Assembly (NCBI RefSeq): GCF_011193355.1 | Contig: NZ_CP049780.1 | Coordinates: 3,423,085-3,487,084 of the forward strand | Reading direction: 5' to 3' | Source: Streptomyces sp. JB150 | GTDB lineage: Bacteria; Actinomycetota; Actinomycetes; Streptomycetales; Streptomycetaceae | DNA: 64,000 bases | Shown: positions 1 to 7,241 of the stretch, piece after piece | Position numbering within the stretch: the first letter of the stretch is position 1 | Layout: the number at the start of each line of letters is the position of its first letter | The notes under the pieces: generated by a model | The model's database searches: none | What the model saw: the letters and a program-made list of their open reading frames with translations, nothing else | What the model was told of the DNA's origin: nothing | Made by a program: the position numbers and the translations under genes

Positions 1-71
1 CCGTCAACACCAGGCAGCAGCGGCGCTATCCGCTCCCACGCCGCATCCGTCAACTCACCCCGACCCACCAC
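1..71 (-). CDS. IS5-family transposase, N-terminal fragment (runs off the window)
   Basis: Read on the minus strand from GTG at 71 (a second GTG follows at 68), the frame gives VGRGELTDAAWERIAPLLPG, the classic opening of IS5/IS427-type DDE transposases with their N-terminal helix-turn-helix-like region. Only the first ~23 codons are inside the window, so the catalytic domain and whether the element is intact cannot be judged. It is read away from the arfB-like gene. Confidence 0.75.
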   Translation of the reverse strand, partial: MVGRGELTDAAWERIAPLLPGVD

Positions 72-93
72 AAGATCAATTATCAGACAGGAC
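1..93 (-). mobile_element. left/right end of an IS5-family insertion sequence (partial)
   Basis: The first ~90 bases hold the end of an insertion sequence whose body lies outside the window. The evidence is the transposase N-terminus read on the minus strand and the abrupt change to conserved chromosomal sequence. The boundary falls at about position 93, immediately beside a CTAG tetranucleotide (94-97) that includes the stop codon of the arfB-like gene; CTAG-type targets are common for this family. Terminal inverted repeat and target duplication cannot be confirmed without the other end. Confidence 0.75.
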
Positions 94-531
94 CTAGGAC
101 CAGTTCTGCCCGGAGCGGCCGCGCTTGGTCTCGGCGCGCTGCTTCTTCTCCCGGAGCCGGCGCTCGTTGATGCCGCGCGGGATGCGGGTCGGCTTGCGCG
201 GCTTGGGCGGGGGCGCGGTCGCCTCGGCGAGCAGCGCGGCGAGGCGTACGGCGGCGGCCTCGCGGTTGCGCCACTGGGAGCGGTGCTCGGAGGCGCGGAC
301 GCTGATCACCCCGTCGGTCAGCCGGCCGGCCAGCCGCTCCAGGGCCCGCTGCTTCCACACCTCGGGCAGCGCCTCGGTGCGCGCGAGGTCGAACCGCAGC
401 TCGACCTGGGAGTCGCTGGTGTTCACATGCTGCCCGCCGGGCCCGGACGACCGCGAGAAACGCCACATCAGCTCGGCCTCGGGAAGCGAGACGGAGCCGC
501 GGATGACGTGGGGACCGGACATGCCGTCCAT
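94..531 (-). CDS. arfB: ArfB/YaeJ-like peptidyl-tRNA hydrolase (ribosome rescue)
   Basis: This 145-residue protein is a class I release-factor-like domain. The GGQ peptidyl-tRNA hydrolysis motif is at residues 32-34 in the context SSGPGGQHVN, and there is a long basic C-terminal tail rich in Arg/Lys. In ArfB this tail threads into the empty mRNA channel of stalled ribosomes. Length matches the family (about 140 residues). The ATG at 531 is used; an in-frame ATG at 522 is equally plausible because spacing to GGGGA is short. The stop codon TAG (94-96) touches the IS boundary, so the insertion lies directly behind the gene and leaves it apparently complete. Its promoter must lie in the 160-bp gap shared with the divergent TerD gene. 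Confidence 0.9.
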   Translation of the reverse strand: MDGMSGPHVIRGSVSLPEAELMWRFSRSSGPGGQHVNTSDSQVELRFDLARTEALPEVWKQRALERLAGRLTDGVISVRASEHRSQWRNREAAAVRLAALLAEATAPPPKPRKPTRIPRGINERRLREKKQRAETKRGRSGQNWS

Positions 532-618
532 GTTCCCCGCGCTGACGGGCTCACGTCATCCGAATATCCGCACTACGGCCATCCCGGTAAAGAAAGTAAA
601 GACTCCAGGAACCTCGCG

Positions 619-644
619 TACCCCTCTTCGCGTTCATAGGGGTA
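619..644. promoter_or_regulatory. inverted repeat in the arfB-terD intergenic region
   Basis: TACCCCT (619-625) and AGGGGTA (638-644) form a perfect 7-bp inverted repeat with a 12-nt spacer, 47 bp before the TerD-family start. Placement suggests an operator or stress-promoter element for the TerD gene. No regulator can be named from the sequence. Confidence 0.35.
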
Positions 645-690
645 GCTGTAGCTTCTTGCCGAATGTAAACGAGGAAGGGACTCCCGAACC

Positions 691-1266
691 ATGGCTGTAA
701 GCCTGTCCAAGGGTGGCAACGTCTCGCTCACCAAGGAGGCTCCGGGCCTGACCGCCGTCACCGTGGGCCTCGGCTGGGACGTCCGGACCACCACCGGCAC
801 CGACTTCGACCTCGACGCCTCCGCGATCGCGGTCAACACGCAGGGCAAGGTCTACTCGGACCAGCACTTCGTCTTCTTCAACAACAAGCAGAGCCCGGAC
901 CAGACGATCGTCCACACCGGTGACAACCGCACCGGCGAGGGCGCCGGCGACGACGAGGCGATCAACGTCAACCTCGCCGCCCTCCCGGCCGACGTCGACA
1001 AGATCGTCTTCCCGGTCTCCATCTACGACGCGGAGGCCCGCTCGCAGAACTTCGGCCAGGTCCGCAACGCCTACATCCGCATCGTCAACCAGGCCGGCGG
1101 CGGCGAGATCGCGCGCTACGACCTGTCGGAGGACGCGGCCACCGAGACGGCCATGATCTTCGGCGAGCTGTACCGCAGCGGCGCGGAGTGGAAGTTCCGC
1201 GCCGTGGGCCAGGGCTACGCCTCGGGCCTCGCGGGCATCGCGCAGGACTTCGGCGTGAACGTCTGA
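691..1266 (+). CDS. TerD-family protein (tellurium/stress resistance)
   Basis: The 191-residue product is a full-length TerD-domain protein. It has an acidic Ca2+-binding beta-sandwich with typical segments [28 protein letters not shown] and AINVNL, then [18 protein letters not shown] and the C-terminal [20 protein letters not shown]. TerD proteins bind calcium and act in tellurite, oxidative-stress and developmental responses; Streptomyces carry many paralogues and this one cannot be assigned a specific role. The ATG at 691 follows a purine-rich GAGGAAGGGA about 12 nt upstream. It stands alone, divergent from arfB, and no tellurite operon genes are beside it. Confidence 0.93.
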   Translation: MAVSLSKGGNVSLTKEAPGLTAVTVGLGWDVRTTTGTDFDLDASAIAVNTQGKVYSDQHFVFFNNKQSPDQTIVHTGDNRTGEGAGDDEAINVNLAALPADVDKIVFPVSIYDAEARSQNFGQVRNAYIRIVNQAGGGEIARYDLSEDAATETAMIFGELYRSGAEWKFRAVGQGYASGLAGIAQDFGVNV

Positions 1267-1344
1267 GTCACCCGCTGACCCGCCCGCGCCGCCGGGCCCC
1301 CCGACTCCGTGCCGGGGGCCCGGCGGCGCGTTAGGTTGCCGCGT

Positions 1345-1878
1345 GTGATCCTCGAACCCCTGACGGTCCCCCGCGGCCACACTGTCCCTGCGCCGCTGCT
1401 CGCCGAACTCACCGCGCTGTACGCCGCCGACCGCGAGTTCCAGGCGCTCAGCGGCGACTTCCCCGACCCGGACGACATCCGGGCCGAGCAGGTCGCGGCG
1501 GCGCTGGCGCAGGAGCTGGCGAACCCGGACACGGAAGTGCTGCTCGCGCGCGCCGCCGGGCGGCTGACCGGCATGGCGATCACACTGGCGCACCACCCCG
1601 ACCCCAACGACCCCGACCCGTGGATCGGGCTGCTCCTGGTGGACCCCGCCGTGCGCCGGCAGGGCCACGGCCGCCGCCTCGCCGCGGCCGTAGAGGACCG
1701 CTTCCGCGCCGCGGGCCGCACCGCCGTACGGCTCGCCGTCCTCGAGAACAACCCCAGGGCCCTGGCCTTCTGGACCGCCTGCGGCTACGAGGTCATCGAC
1801 CACCGGCCCGACCGCGCCCTGCACCGCCCCTGCGCGGTCCTGCGCAAGCCCCTGCGCACCCCGCGCCCGGACGCCTGA
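1345..1878 (+). CDS. GNAT-family N-acetyltransferase
   Basis: A 177-residue GCN5-related acetyltransferase. The acetyl-CoA binding motif A is visible as LLVDPAVRRQGHGRRLAAAV, followed by the motif B segment RLAVLENNPRALAFWTACGYEV. The substrate is unknown. I chose GTG 1345 rather than the upstream in-frame codon at 1309 because a -10-like TAGGTT (1332-1337) lies 7 nt before it, which makes the message leaderless. The stop at 1876-1878 is 58 bp from the convergent peptidase gene. Confidence 0.88.
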   Translation: MILEPLTVPRGHTVPAPLLAELTALYAADREFQALSGDFPDPDDIRAEQVAAALAQELANPDTEVLLARAAGRLTGMAITLAHHPDPNDPDPWIGLLLVDPAVRRQGHGRRLAAAVEDRFRAAGRTAVRLAVLENNPRALAFWTACGYEVIDHRPDRALHRPCAVLRKPLRTPRPDA

Positions 1879-1936
1879 CCCCGCACCGCTGTGCAGCCGG
1901 GAACACGCCGGCCCTCCTCGACGGTGACCCGCGCCC

Positions 1937-3331
1937 TCAGGGCCGGGCCGGGCGGCCGTCGCCGTACAGCCAGTCCTCCCAGACGCCGGAGAAGTCGTGT
2001 CCGGGCGCCTGCCGTTCGACGTAGGCGGTGAAATCCGCGGTGTCCGCGTTGCCGTGCCGGTGCTCGCCGGCCCAGTCGCGCAGGAGGCGGCGGAAGGCGC
2101 CGTCGCCGACGATCTGCCGGATCCTGTGCAGGACCATCGCGCCCCGCTCGTAGACCGGGCGCCCGGAGATGTCCTCGACGGCCGGCGGCTTCGCGGGCGG
2201 GAACGCGAACACCTCCTCGTCGGCGTACAGCGCGTCGAAGATCCGCTCGGCGCTGTCCCCGCCGTGCTCCTCCTCCCACAGCCACTCGGCGTACGTCGCG
2301 AAGCCCTCGTTGAGCCACATGTCCCGCCAGGTCTTCGGCGAGACCGAGTTGCCGTACCACTGGTGGGCCAGCTCGTGGACGAGGAGCAGGACGTCCGGGG
2401 TGCCGGGGAAGACCGGGCGGTTCTGGGTCTCCAGCGCGTACCCGGCGATACCGGAGGGCGCGACGATCGCGCCGGTGGAGGAGAAGGGGTACGGGCCGAA
2501 GGTGTCCCGCGCCCACTGCATCGCCTCGGGAAGGCGGGCCAGCACCGGGCGGCTCGCCGCCGCCTCGGCCGGGTGCACCGCGCTGTACACGGGCAGTCCG
2601 TCCTTCGTCCGGCCGCGCCGGATCTCGTAGCGGCCGATCACGAGCGTGGCGACGTAGCTCGCCATCGGTTCGGTGGTGCGCCAGGTGTACGTCGTGCGGC
2701 CGCCCTGGGTGCGCTCGCCCGCCTGCTCGCCGTTGGAGACCGCGGTGAGCCCGCGCGGCACGGTCACCGTCACGTCGTACGACGCCTTGTCGGAGGGGTG
2801 GTGGTTGCCGGGGAACCACGCCATCGAGCCGACCGGCTGGCCGAGCGCGACCGCCCCGTCGGCGGTGCGCAGCCAGCCCTCCTCGGAGCCGTCCGCGTCG
2901 GTGAGGGCGGCCGGGGTGCCCGCGTAGCGGACCGTGACGCGGAAGGTCGCGCCCTCGGCGAGCTCGTCGCGGGGACGGACGGTCAGTTCCTGGCCCGCGC
3001 GGTTGAAGTCGGCCGCCGTGCCGTCCACCGTCACCGAGCGCACGTCCAGGCCGTCGAGGTCGAGGTTGAGGGCGGACAGCGGCTGCGTGGCACGGGCCGT
3101 GACGATCGCGCGGCCGGTGAGCCGGCGGCTGTCGGGGGTGTAGTCGAGGGTGAGGGCGTAGTGCGTGACGTCGTAGCCGCCGTTGCCCGCCTTGGGGAAG
3201 TACGGGTCGCGCAGCCCGGAGCCGCCGGGGGTGCCCTCCACTCCGCCGCCGCAGGCGGTCAGGGCGAGGGCGAGACTCAGGCTCAGGCTCAGGGAGGCGG
3301 CGACGGGGACAACGGGTGCGAAACGGGACAC
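1937..3331 (-). CDS. M1-family zinc aminopeptidase, lipoprotein
   Basis: A 464-residue secreted metallopeptidase. The N-terminus has a hydrophobic signal segment ending in a lipobox (ALTACGG, lipidated Cys at about residue 27), so it should be anchored outside the membrane. The M1 N-terminal beta domain is followed by the substrate loop YALETQ and the zinc site HELAHQW (H319, E320, H323) with the third ligand in NEGFA (E342). It is shorter than PepN (about 850 residues) because it lacks the C-terminal helical domains, as do many Streptomyces M1 lipoproteins. The start is GTG 3331: TAGGAT sits 7 nt upstream, a leaderless arrangement, and the longer upstream reading would bury the signal peptide. 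Substrate unknown. Confidence 0.92.
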   Translation of the reverse strand: MSRFAPVVPVAASLSLSLSLALALTACGGGVEGTPGGSGLRDPYFPKAGNGGYDVTHYALTLDYTPDSRRLTGRAIVTARATQPLSALNLDLDGLDVRSVTVDGTAADFNRAGQELTVRPRDELAEGATFRVTVRYAGTPAALTDADGSEEGWLRTADGAVALGQPVGSMAWFPGNHHPSDKASYDVTVTVPRGLTAVSNGEQAGERTQGGRTTYTWRTTEPMASYVATLVIGRYEIRRGRTKDGLPVYSAVHPAEAAASRPVLARLPEAMQWARDTFGPYPFSSTGAIVAPSGIAGYALETQNRPVFPGTPDVLLLVHELAHQWYGNSVSPKTWRDMWLNEGFATYAEWLWEEEHGGDSAERIFDALYADEEVFAFPPAKPPAVEDISGRPVYERGAMVLHRIRQIVGDGAFRRLLRDWAGEHRHGNADTADFTAYVERQAPGHDFSGVWEDWLYGDGRPARP

Positions 3332-3413
3332 GTCCGTGATCCTAGGGCGGCGCCGCCGTCCCGCCGGCCGGCGGCGGACCGGCCGCCCCGCGTGCCGTGA
3401 CACCATCACCTAC

Positions 3414-3914
3414 GTGCTCGACATCGGCTACGCCCTCTCCACCCGCTTCCCGGACCCGCCGCAGACGGACTACCGCCGCGCGGACGTCCACGCGCTGCGC
3501 CACGATCTGTTCTGCGGCGACGTCTACCTCGCCGACACCGAGACGGACCGGGAGCTGTCCACAGCCTGGGGATGGGTGCCGGTGCTCGACTTCGCGTGGG
3601 CGCTGTGCGACATCGTGGAGCGGCTGGACCGCGACCCGGCGGGCTCCCGCGCCTCGCGCCCCCAGCACGCCGAGCTGGACTTCACCGAGTCCACCGACCG
3701 GATGCTGTTCGAGCGTCGCTTCGGCTGGGTGGACATCGAGGCCGACTGGATGCCGGCCGAGGAAGCACCCCTCACCTTCTCCCACACCGAACTGCGCCGC
3801 GAGGCCCGCGACTTCCTGCACGACCTGATCGCCGACCTGTGCGACCTGCACGAGGACCTGGCGGACAACCCGGCGATCTGGACGTTGCAGGCGAGGTTCC
3901 CGCGGGTGGCGTGA
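3414..3914 (+). CDS. conserved hypothetical protein
   Basis: I do not recognise a named domain in this 166-residue soluble acidic protein. It has a conserved-looking core (GWVPVLDFAWALCDIVERL; FERRFGWVDIEADWM) and a helical C-terminus with many Asp/Leu/His residues (HDLIADLCDLHEDLADN). No signal peptide or membrane segment is seen. GTG 3414 is preferred: CACCAT lies 7 nt upstream and the gene is divergent from the M1 peptidase with only 82 bp between starts. Codon use is typical of the neighbourhood, so it is very likely a real gene. Confidence 0.75.
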   Translation: MLDIGYALSTRFPDPPQTDYRRADVHALRHDLFCGDVYLADTETDRELSTAWGWVPVLDFAWALCDIVERLDRDPAGSRASRPQHAELDFTESTDRMLFERRFGWVDIEADWMPAEEAPLTFSHTELRREARDFLHDLIADLCDLHEDLADNPAIWTLQARFPRVA

Positions 3915-4027
3915 GCAGCGGGCCACCCGCGGGCCCGGAGGCACCTGAAATCCGGGCCGCCCGAGACCCACAGGCACCCGAGACCCGCGCCACCCGTGAT
4001 CCGGGCCGCCCGTGATCGGGGTGGGCG

Positions 4028-4705
4028 CTAGCCCACCCGCACGCGCACCCCCAGCGCCGCCGCGAACACTTCCGCCAGGTCCATCAGTTGGCCGGGGCTG
4101 ATGACCGCGCCCGACAGGCGGTCCACCCCGCCCGCGATCTCCAGGGGCTCGGCGCCGCGCAGGTCGACGTCCTTGAGGGTCGCCGCGGTGAAGTCGGCGC
4201 CCTTCACGGCGCAGCCCGCGAACTCGACGCGCTCCAGGCGGGCACCGCCGAAGTCGGGTTCGACCAGGACGCAGTTCTCGAAGACGACGTCTCTCAGCCG
4301 CGCCGTGCGCAGGTTGAGGTAGTCGAGCTTGCCGCCCCGGATCACCACCCGCTCCAGCACCGCCCCGTGCAGCTGGACGCCGCCGAGCCGGGGTTCCGTG
4401 ACCTCCACGTCCCGCAGCGTCGCCTCCGCCAGGTCCGTGCCGACGCCCTGCACGCCGGTGACGGCCGAGTCGAGGAAGCGGGCCTTTCTCAGCCGGGTCT
4501 CGGTCAGGGTGCAGGAGGTGAGCGCGCAGTCCATGAAGCGGGCCCCGGCACCGTCCTGACCGGTGAGGTCGCCGCCGCGGAACTCCACGCCGTCGTAGTC
4601 CCCGTCCGCTTCCAGCCCGACGCCGCCGTACGGCTCCAGCGGCGGCAGCCGCAGCTCCGGCCTGCGCGCCGGCTTCACATCGCTCACGTTCCGCACCCCG
4701 TCCAT
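4028..4705 (-). CDS. pentapeptide-repeat protein
   Basis: The 225-residue protein is dominated from about residue 40 to 185 by pentapeptide repeats of the A(D/N)LXX type, for example FRGGDLTGQD, ARFMDCALTS, TDLAEATLRD, ARLERVEFAG and ADFTAATLKD. These should fold as a right-handed quadrilateral beta-helix. Some members mimic DNA and protect gyrase, but most have no known function and nothing here decides. A short unique tail (LSGAVISPGQLMDLAEVFAAALG) follows. ATG 4705 is the first good start; a GTG eight codons in is possible. It is transcribed towards the convergent hypothetical gene. Confidence 0.88.
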   Translation of the reverse strand: MDGVRNVSDVKPARRPELRLPPLEPYGGVGLEADGDYDGVEFRGGDLTGQDGAGARFMDCALTSCTLTETRLRKARFLDSAVTGVQGVGTDLAEATLRDVEVTEPRLGGVQLHGAVLERVVIRGGKLDYLNLRTARLRDVVFENCVLVEPDFGGARLERVEFAGCAVKGADFTAATLKDVDLRGAEPLEIAGGVDRLSGAVISPGQLMDLAEVFAAALGVRVRVG

Positions 4706-4945
4706 GTCCGCACCCCGTCCGTGTCCGCACCCAGGCCCCTGCCCCCGCCCAGGCGCCGGCTCCTGCCGATGCCCACGCCCTTGCCGGCGCCCCTGCCCTC
4801 GCCCACGCCCCCATGCTGCACCCCACCACTGACAACGCCCCCTCCCACGGCCCTCACCAGCGAAGGCCTCCCCGATGTCACATCCGGACCCCCCTCACCT
4901 GTCTTACCTGCGAGACAGACCAGCGACCCGAGGGAGACCCACCCC

Positions 4946-6115
4946 ATGCACCGCATCACCGTCATCGGAGGCGGCTTCGCCGGACTCACCGCGGCGATCA
5001 CCGCGGCCGAGGCGGGCGCCAAGGTCACCGTCCACGAGGCGCACCACACGCTCGGCGGGCGAGCCCGGACCGCGGAGGGGCCGTACCGGACCAACGAGGG
5101 CCCGCACGCGCTCTACAGCGGCGGCCCGCACTGGACCTGGCTGCGGCAGCGCGGCCTGCTCGGCCCGCTCGCCCCGATCCCGCCCCTGGAGGCCGCCCGG
5201 CTGCGGCTGCGCCACCACGGCGCGCTGCGCCGCACCCCGCCGTTCGCGATGCTGAAGCTGCTGCGCCCCGGCGCCCGGCAGGCCCCGGCCGACACCGACT
5301 TCCTGACCTGGGCGACCGCGCAGGCCGGCGAGGAGGGCGCCCGCGCGGCCGCCCACTACGCCGCCGTCGCCCTGTTCCACCACGACCCCGGCTCCCTGTC
5401 CGCGGCGTTCGTGCAGGAACGACTGCGCCGGGCCACCAAGCTGCCGCCGGAGGCGCACTACCCGCGCGGCGGCTGGGGCGGCCTGATCGACCGGATGGCC
5501 GGGCGCGCCTGGAACCTGGGGGTGCGGATCGAGACGCTGTCCCGCGTGGACACCCTGCCCACCGACACACCCGTCATCGTCGCCACCTCCCTGGACGCGG
5601 CCCGCCGCCTGCTCGGCGACGACTCGCTGACCTGGCCGAGCGGCCGTACGGCGCTGATCGACCTGGCGGTGCGCACCCGGCGCGGTGACGCGTTCATCGT
5701 CTCCGACCTGGACGCGCCGGGTTGGCTGGAGCGGTTCACCGCGCAGGACCGCACCCTCGCCCCGGCGGGCGAGCAGCTGGTCCAGGGGCAGTTCCCCATC
5801 GGTCCGCACGAGTCCCGCGCGGACGGCGTCGCCCGCGCCGAACAGCTGCTGGACCTGGCCTTCGAGGGCTGGCGCGAGCGCGTCACCTGGCGGCGCGAGG
5901 CGGTCGCGAACGGCCGTACCGGAGCCGTCGACCTGCCGGGCACGACCTGGCGGGACCGTCCGGCGATCGACCGCGGCGACGGCGTGTACCTCGCGGGCGA
6001 CCAGGTGGCGGCGCCGGGCGTGCTGGCGGAGGTGTCGTTCACGAGCGCGCTGACGGCGGTGTCGCTGGCGCTCGGCCGGCACGGATCGCGAGCCCTTGAC
6101 CTCAAGCGCGCTTGA
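4946..6115 (+). CDS. FAD-dependent oxidoreductase, amine-oxidase/protoporphyrinogen-oxidase-like
   Basis: A 389-residue flavoprotein. The N-terminal Rossmann motif is VIGGGFAGLTAA (residues 6-17) followed by an acidic residue at the end of the second strand (VHEAHHTLGGRA), the signature of NAD(P)-binding FAD oxidases of the protoporphyrinogen oxidase/phytoene desaturase type. The C-terminus carries the second FAD-contact segment GVYLAGDQVAAPG. The substrate is not evident. ATG 4946 is preceded by GAGGGAGACC. The stop codon lies inside the SoxR-like palindrome of the next gene, so the downstream promoter starts within this gene. Confidence 0.85.
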   Translation: MHRITVIGGGFAGLTAAITAAEAGAKVTVHEAHHTLGGRARTAEGPYRTNEGPHALYSGGPHWTWLRQRGLLGPLAPIPPLEAARLRLRHHGALRRTPPFAMLKLLRPGARQAPADTDFLTWATAQAGEEGARAAAHYAAVALFHHDPGSLSAAFVQERLRRATKLPPEAHYPRGGWGGLIDRMAGRAWNLGVRIETLSRVDTLPTDTPVIVATSLDAARRLLGDDSLTWPSGRTALIDLAVRTRRGDAFIVSDLDAPGWLERFTAQDRTLAPAGEQLVQGQFPIGPHESRADGVARAEQLLDLAFEGWRERVTWRREAVANGRTGAVDLPGTTWRDRPAIDRGDGVYLAGDQVAAPGVLAEVSFTSALTAVSLALGRHGSRALDLKRA

Positions 6116-6126
6116 GGTCGGAGAGT
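6096..6126 (+). promoter_or_regulatory. SoxR box and MerR-type promoter of the quinone oxidoreductase gene
   Basis: A perfect 22-bp palindrome (6098-6119) contains CCTCAAGC and GCTTGAGG, the SoxR binding core. It sits between a -35 TTGACC (6096-6101) and a -10-like GAGAGT (6121-6126) with a 19-bp spacer, the stretched spacing that MerR-family activators correct by DNA distortion. In S. coelicolor, SoxR (a redox-sensing Fe-S activator) is known to switch on a zinc-free quinone-reductase-type gene at the equivalent locus. Confidence 0.85.
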
Positions 6127-6189
6127 GGTGGCCGTCCGGACCGGTGACCACGACCGGCGGAACGGAACACGACAGTCCGGGGGGATCCC

Positions 6190-7170
6190 ATGCACGCCAT
6201 CCGTCTCCACGCCTTCGGCCCCGCCGACAACCTGCGCCACGAGGAGGTCGAGGACCCCGTCCCCGGCCCCGGCCAGGTCCGGATCAAGGTGGCCGCGGCG
6301 GGCGTCCATCTGCTCGACACCGCGATCCGCGAGGGCCTGCGCGGGCCCCTGCCCGAGCTGCCCGCCCTGCCCACCGTCCCCGGCCGCGAGGTCGCCGGGA
6401 CGGTCGACGCGCTCGGCCCGGACACCGACGACTCCTGGCTCGGCAAGCGGGTCGTCGCCCACCTCGGCTTCGCACCCGGCGGCTACGCCGAACTGGCCGT
6501 CACCGGCACCGAGCGCCTCCACGAGGTCCCCGCGAACCTGGACTTCGCGCAGGCCGTCGCGATGATCGGCACGGGGCGTACGGCCATGGGGATCGTCCAG
6601 TTCGCCGAGCCGGGCCCGGACGACGTCGTGGTGATCCCGGCCGCCGCCGGCGGCATCGGCACCCTGCTCGTGCAGTACGCCAAGAACGCCGGCGCGACCG
6701 TCGTCGGCCTGGCCGGCGGGCCGGAGAAGACCGCGCGCGTGCAGGCGAACGGCGCCGACCTCGCCGTCGACTACACGGAGTCGGACTGGCCGGAGAAGGT
6801 CCGCGCCTGGCTGGGCGGCCGGCCCGCGACGATCGTCTTCGACGGCGTCGGCGGGGACGCGGCCCGCGCGTCCGTCGCGCTGCTCGGCCCGGCCGGGCGG
6901 CACATCGTCTTCGGCTGGTCCGGGGCAGGGCTGCGCGACGGGTCGCCGTACCTGGTCGAGGGGGTCTCCGAGGAGGTGCTGGGGCCGGTGATGATGCGCA
7001 AGGCCGGCGGGGACAACCCGGTGCGCACGCTGGAGCTGCGCGCCCTCGCCGAGGCCGCCGCCGGCCGGCTCGTCCCCGCCGTTCAGCGCTTCCCGCTCGC
7101 CGAGGCCGCCGCCGCGCACCGCGCGCTGGAGAACCGGGGGACGACCGGGAAGGTGGTGCTGGAGCCCTGA
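6190..7170 (+). CDS. ecaC: MDR-family quinone oxidoreductase, SoxR target (EcaC-type)
   Basis: A 326-residue medium-chain dehydrogenase/reductase of the NADPH:quinone oxidoreductase group. It has an N-terminal GroES-like fold (PTVPGREVAGTVDALG) and an NADPH-binding Rossmann domain with AAAGGIGTLLVQYA around residues 155-170; no structural or catalytic zinc Cys cluster is present. It should reduce quinones or related redox-cycling compounds in the cytosol. ATG 6190 follows GGGGGGAT. The SoxR-type promoter upstream identifies it as the counterpart of the S. coelicolor SoxR-regulated gene SCO4266 (ecaC); that identity rests on position, family and operator together. A paralogue with the same promoter layout occurs at 49955. 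Confidence 0.9.
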   Translation: MHAIRLHAFGPADNLRHEEVEDPVPGPGQVRIKVAAAGVHLLDTAIREGLRGPLPELPALPTVPGREVAGTVDALGPDTDDSWLGKRVVAHLGFAPGGYAELAVTGTERLHEVPANLDFAQAVAMIGTGRTAMGIVQFAEPGPDDVVVIPAAAGGIGTLLVQYAKNAGATVVGLAGGPEKTARVQANGADLAVDYTESDWPEKVRAWLGGRPATIVFDGVGGDAARASVALLGPAGRHIVFGWSGAGLRDGSPYLVEGVSEEVLGPVMMRKAGGDNPVRTLELRALAEAAAGRLVPAVQRFPLAEAAAAHRALENRGTTGKVVLEP

Positions 7171-7208
7171 CCGGGCGGGGCGTTCACACCCAGTGAGCGG
7201 TCGGGGTG

Positions 7209-7220
7209 CGGTACGTACCG
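7209..7220. promoter_or_regulatory. 12-bp palindrome overlapping the promoter of the DHA2 efflux gene
   Basis: CGGTACGTACCG is a perfect palindrome 22 bp before the chosen ATG of the efflux gene and contains a -10-like TACCGT (7216-7221). The overlap with a promoter suggests a repressor operator, as expected for drug-efflux genes, but no regulator gene is adjacent. Confidence 0.45.
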
Positions 7221-7241
7221 TTTCATGGTCTTCTGACCCGC

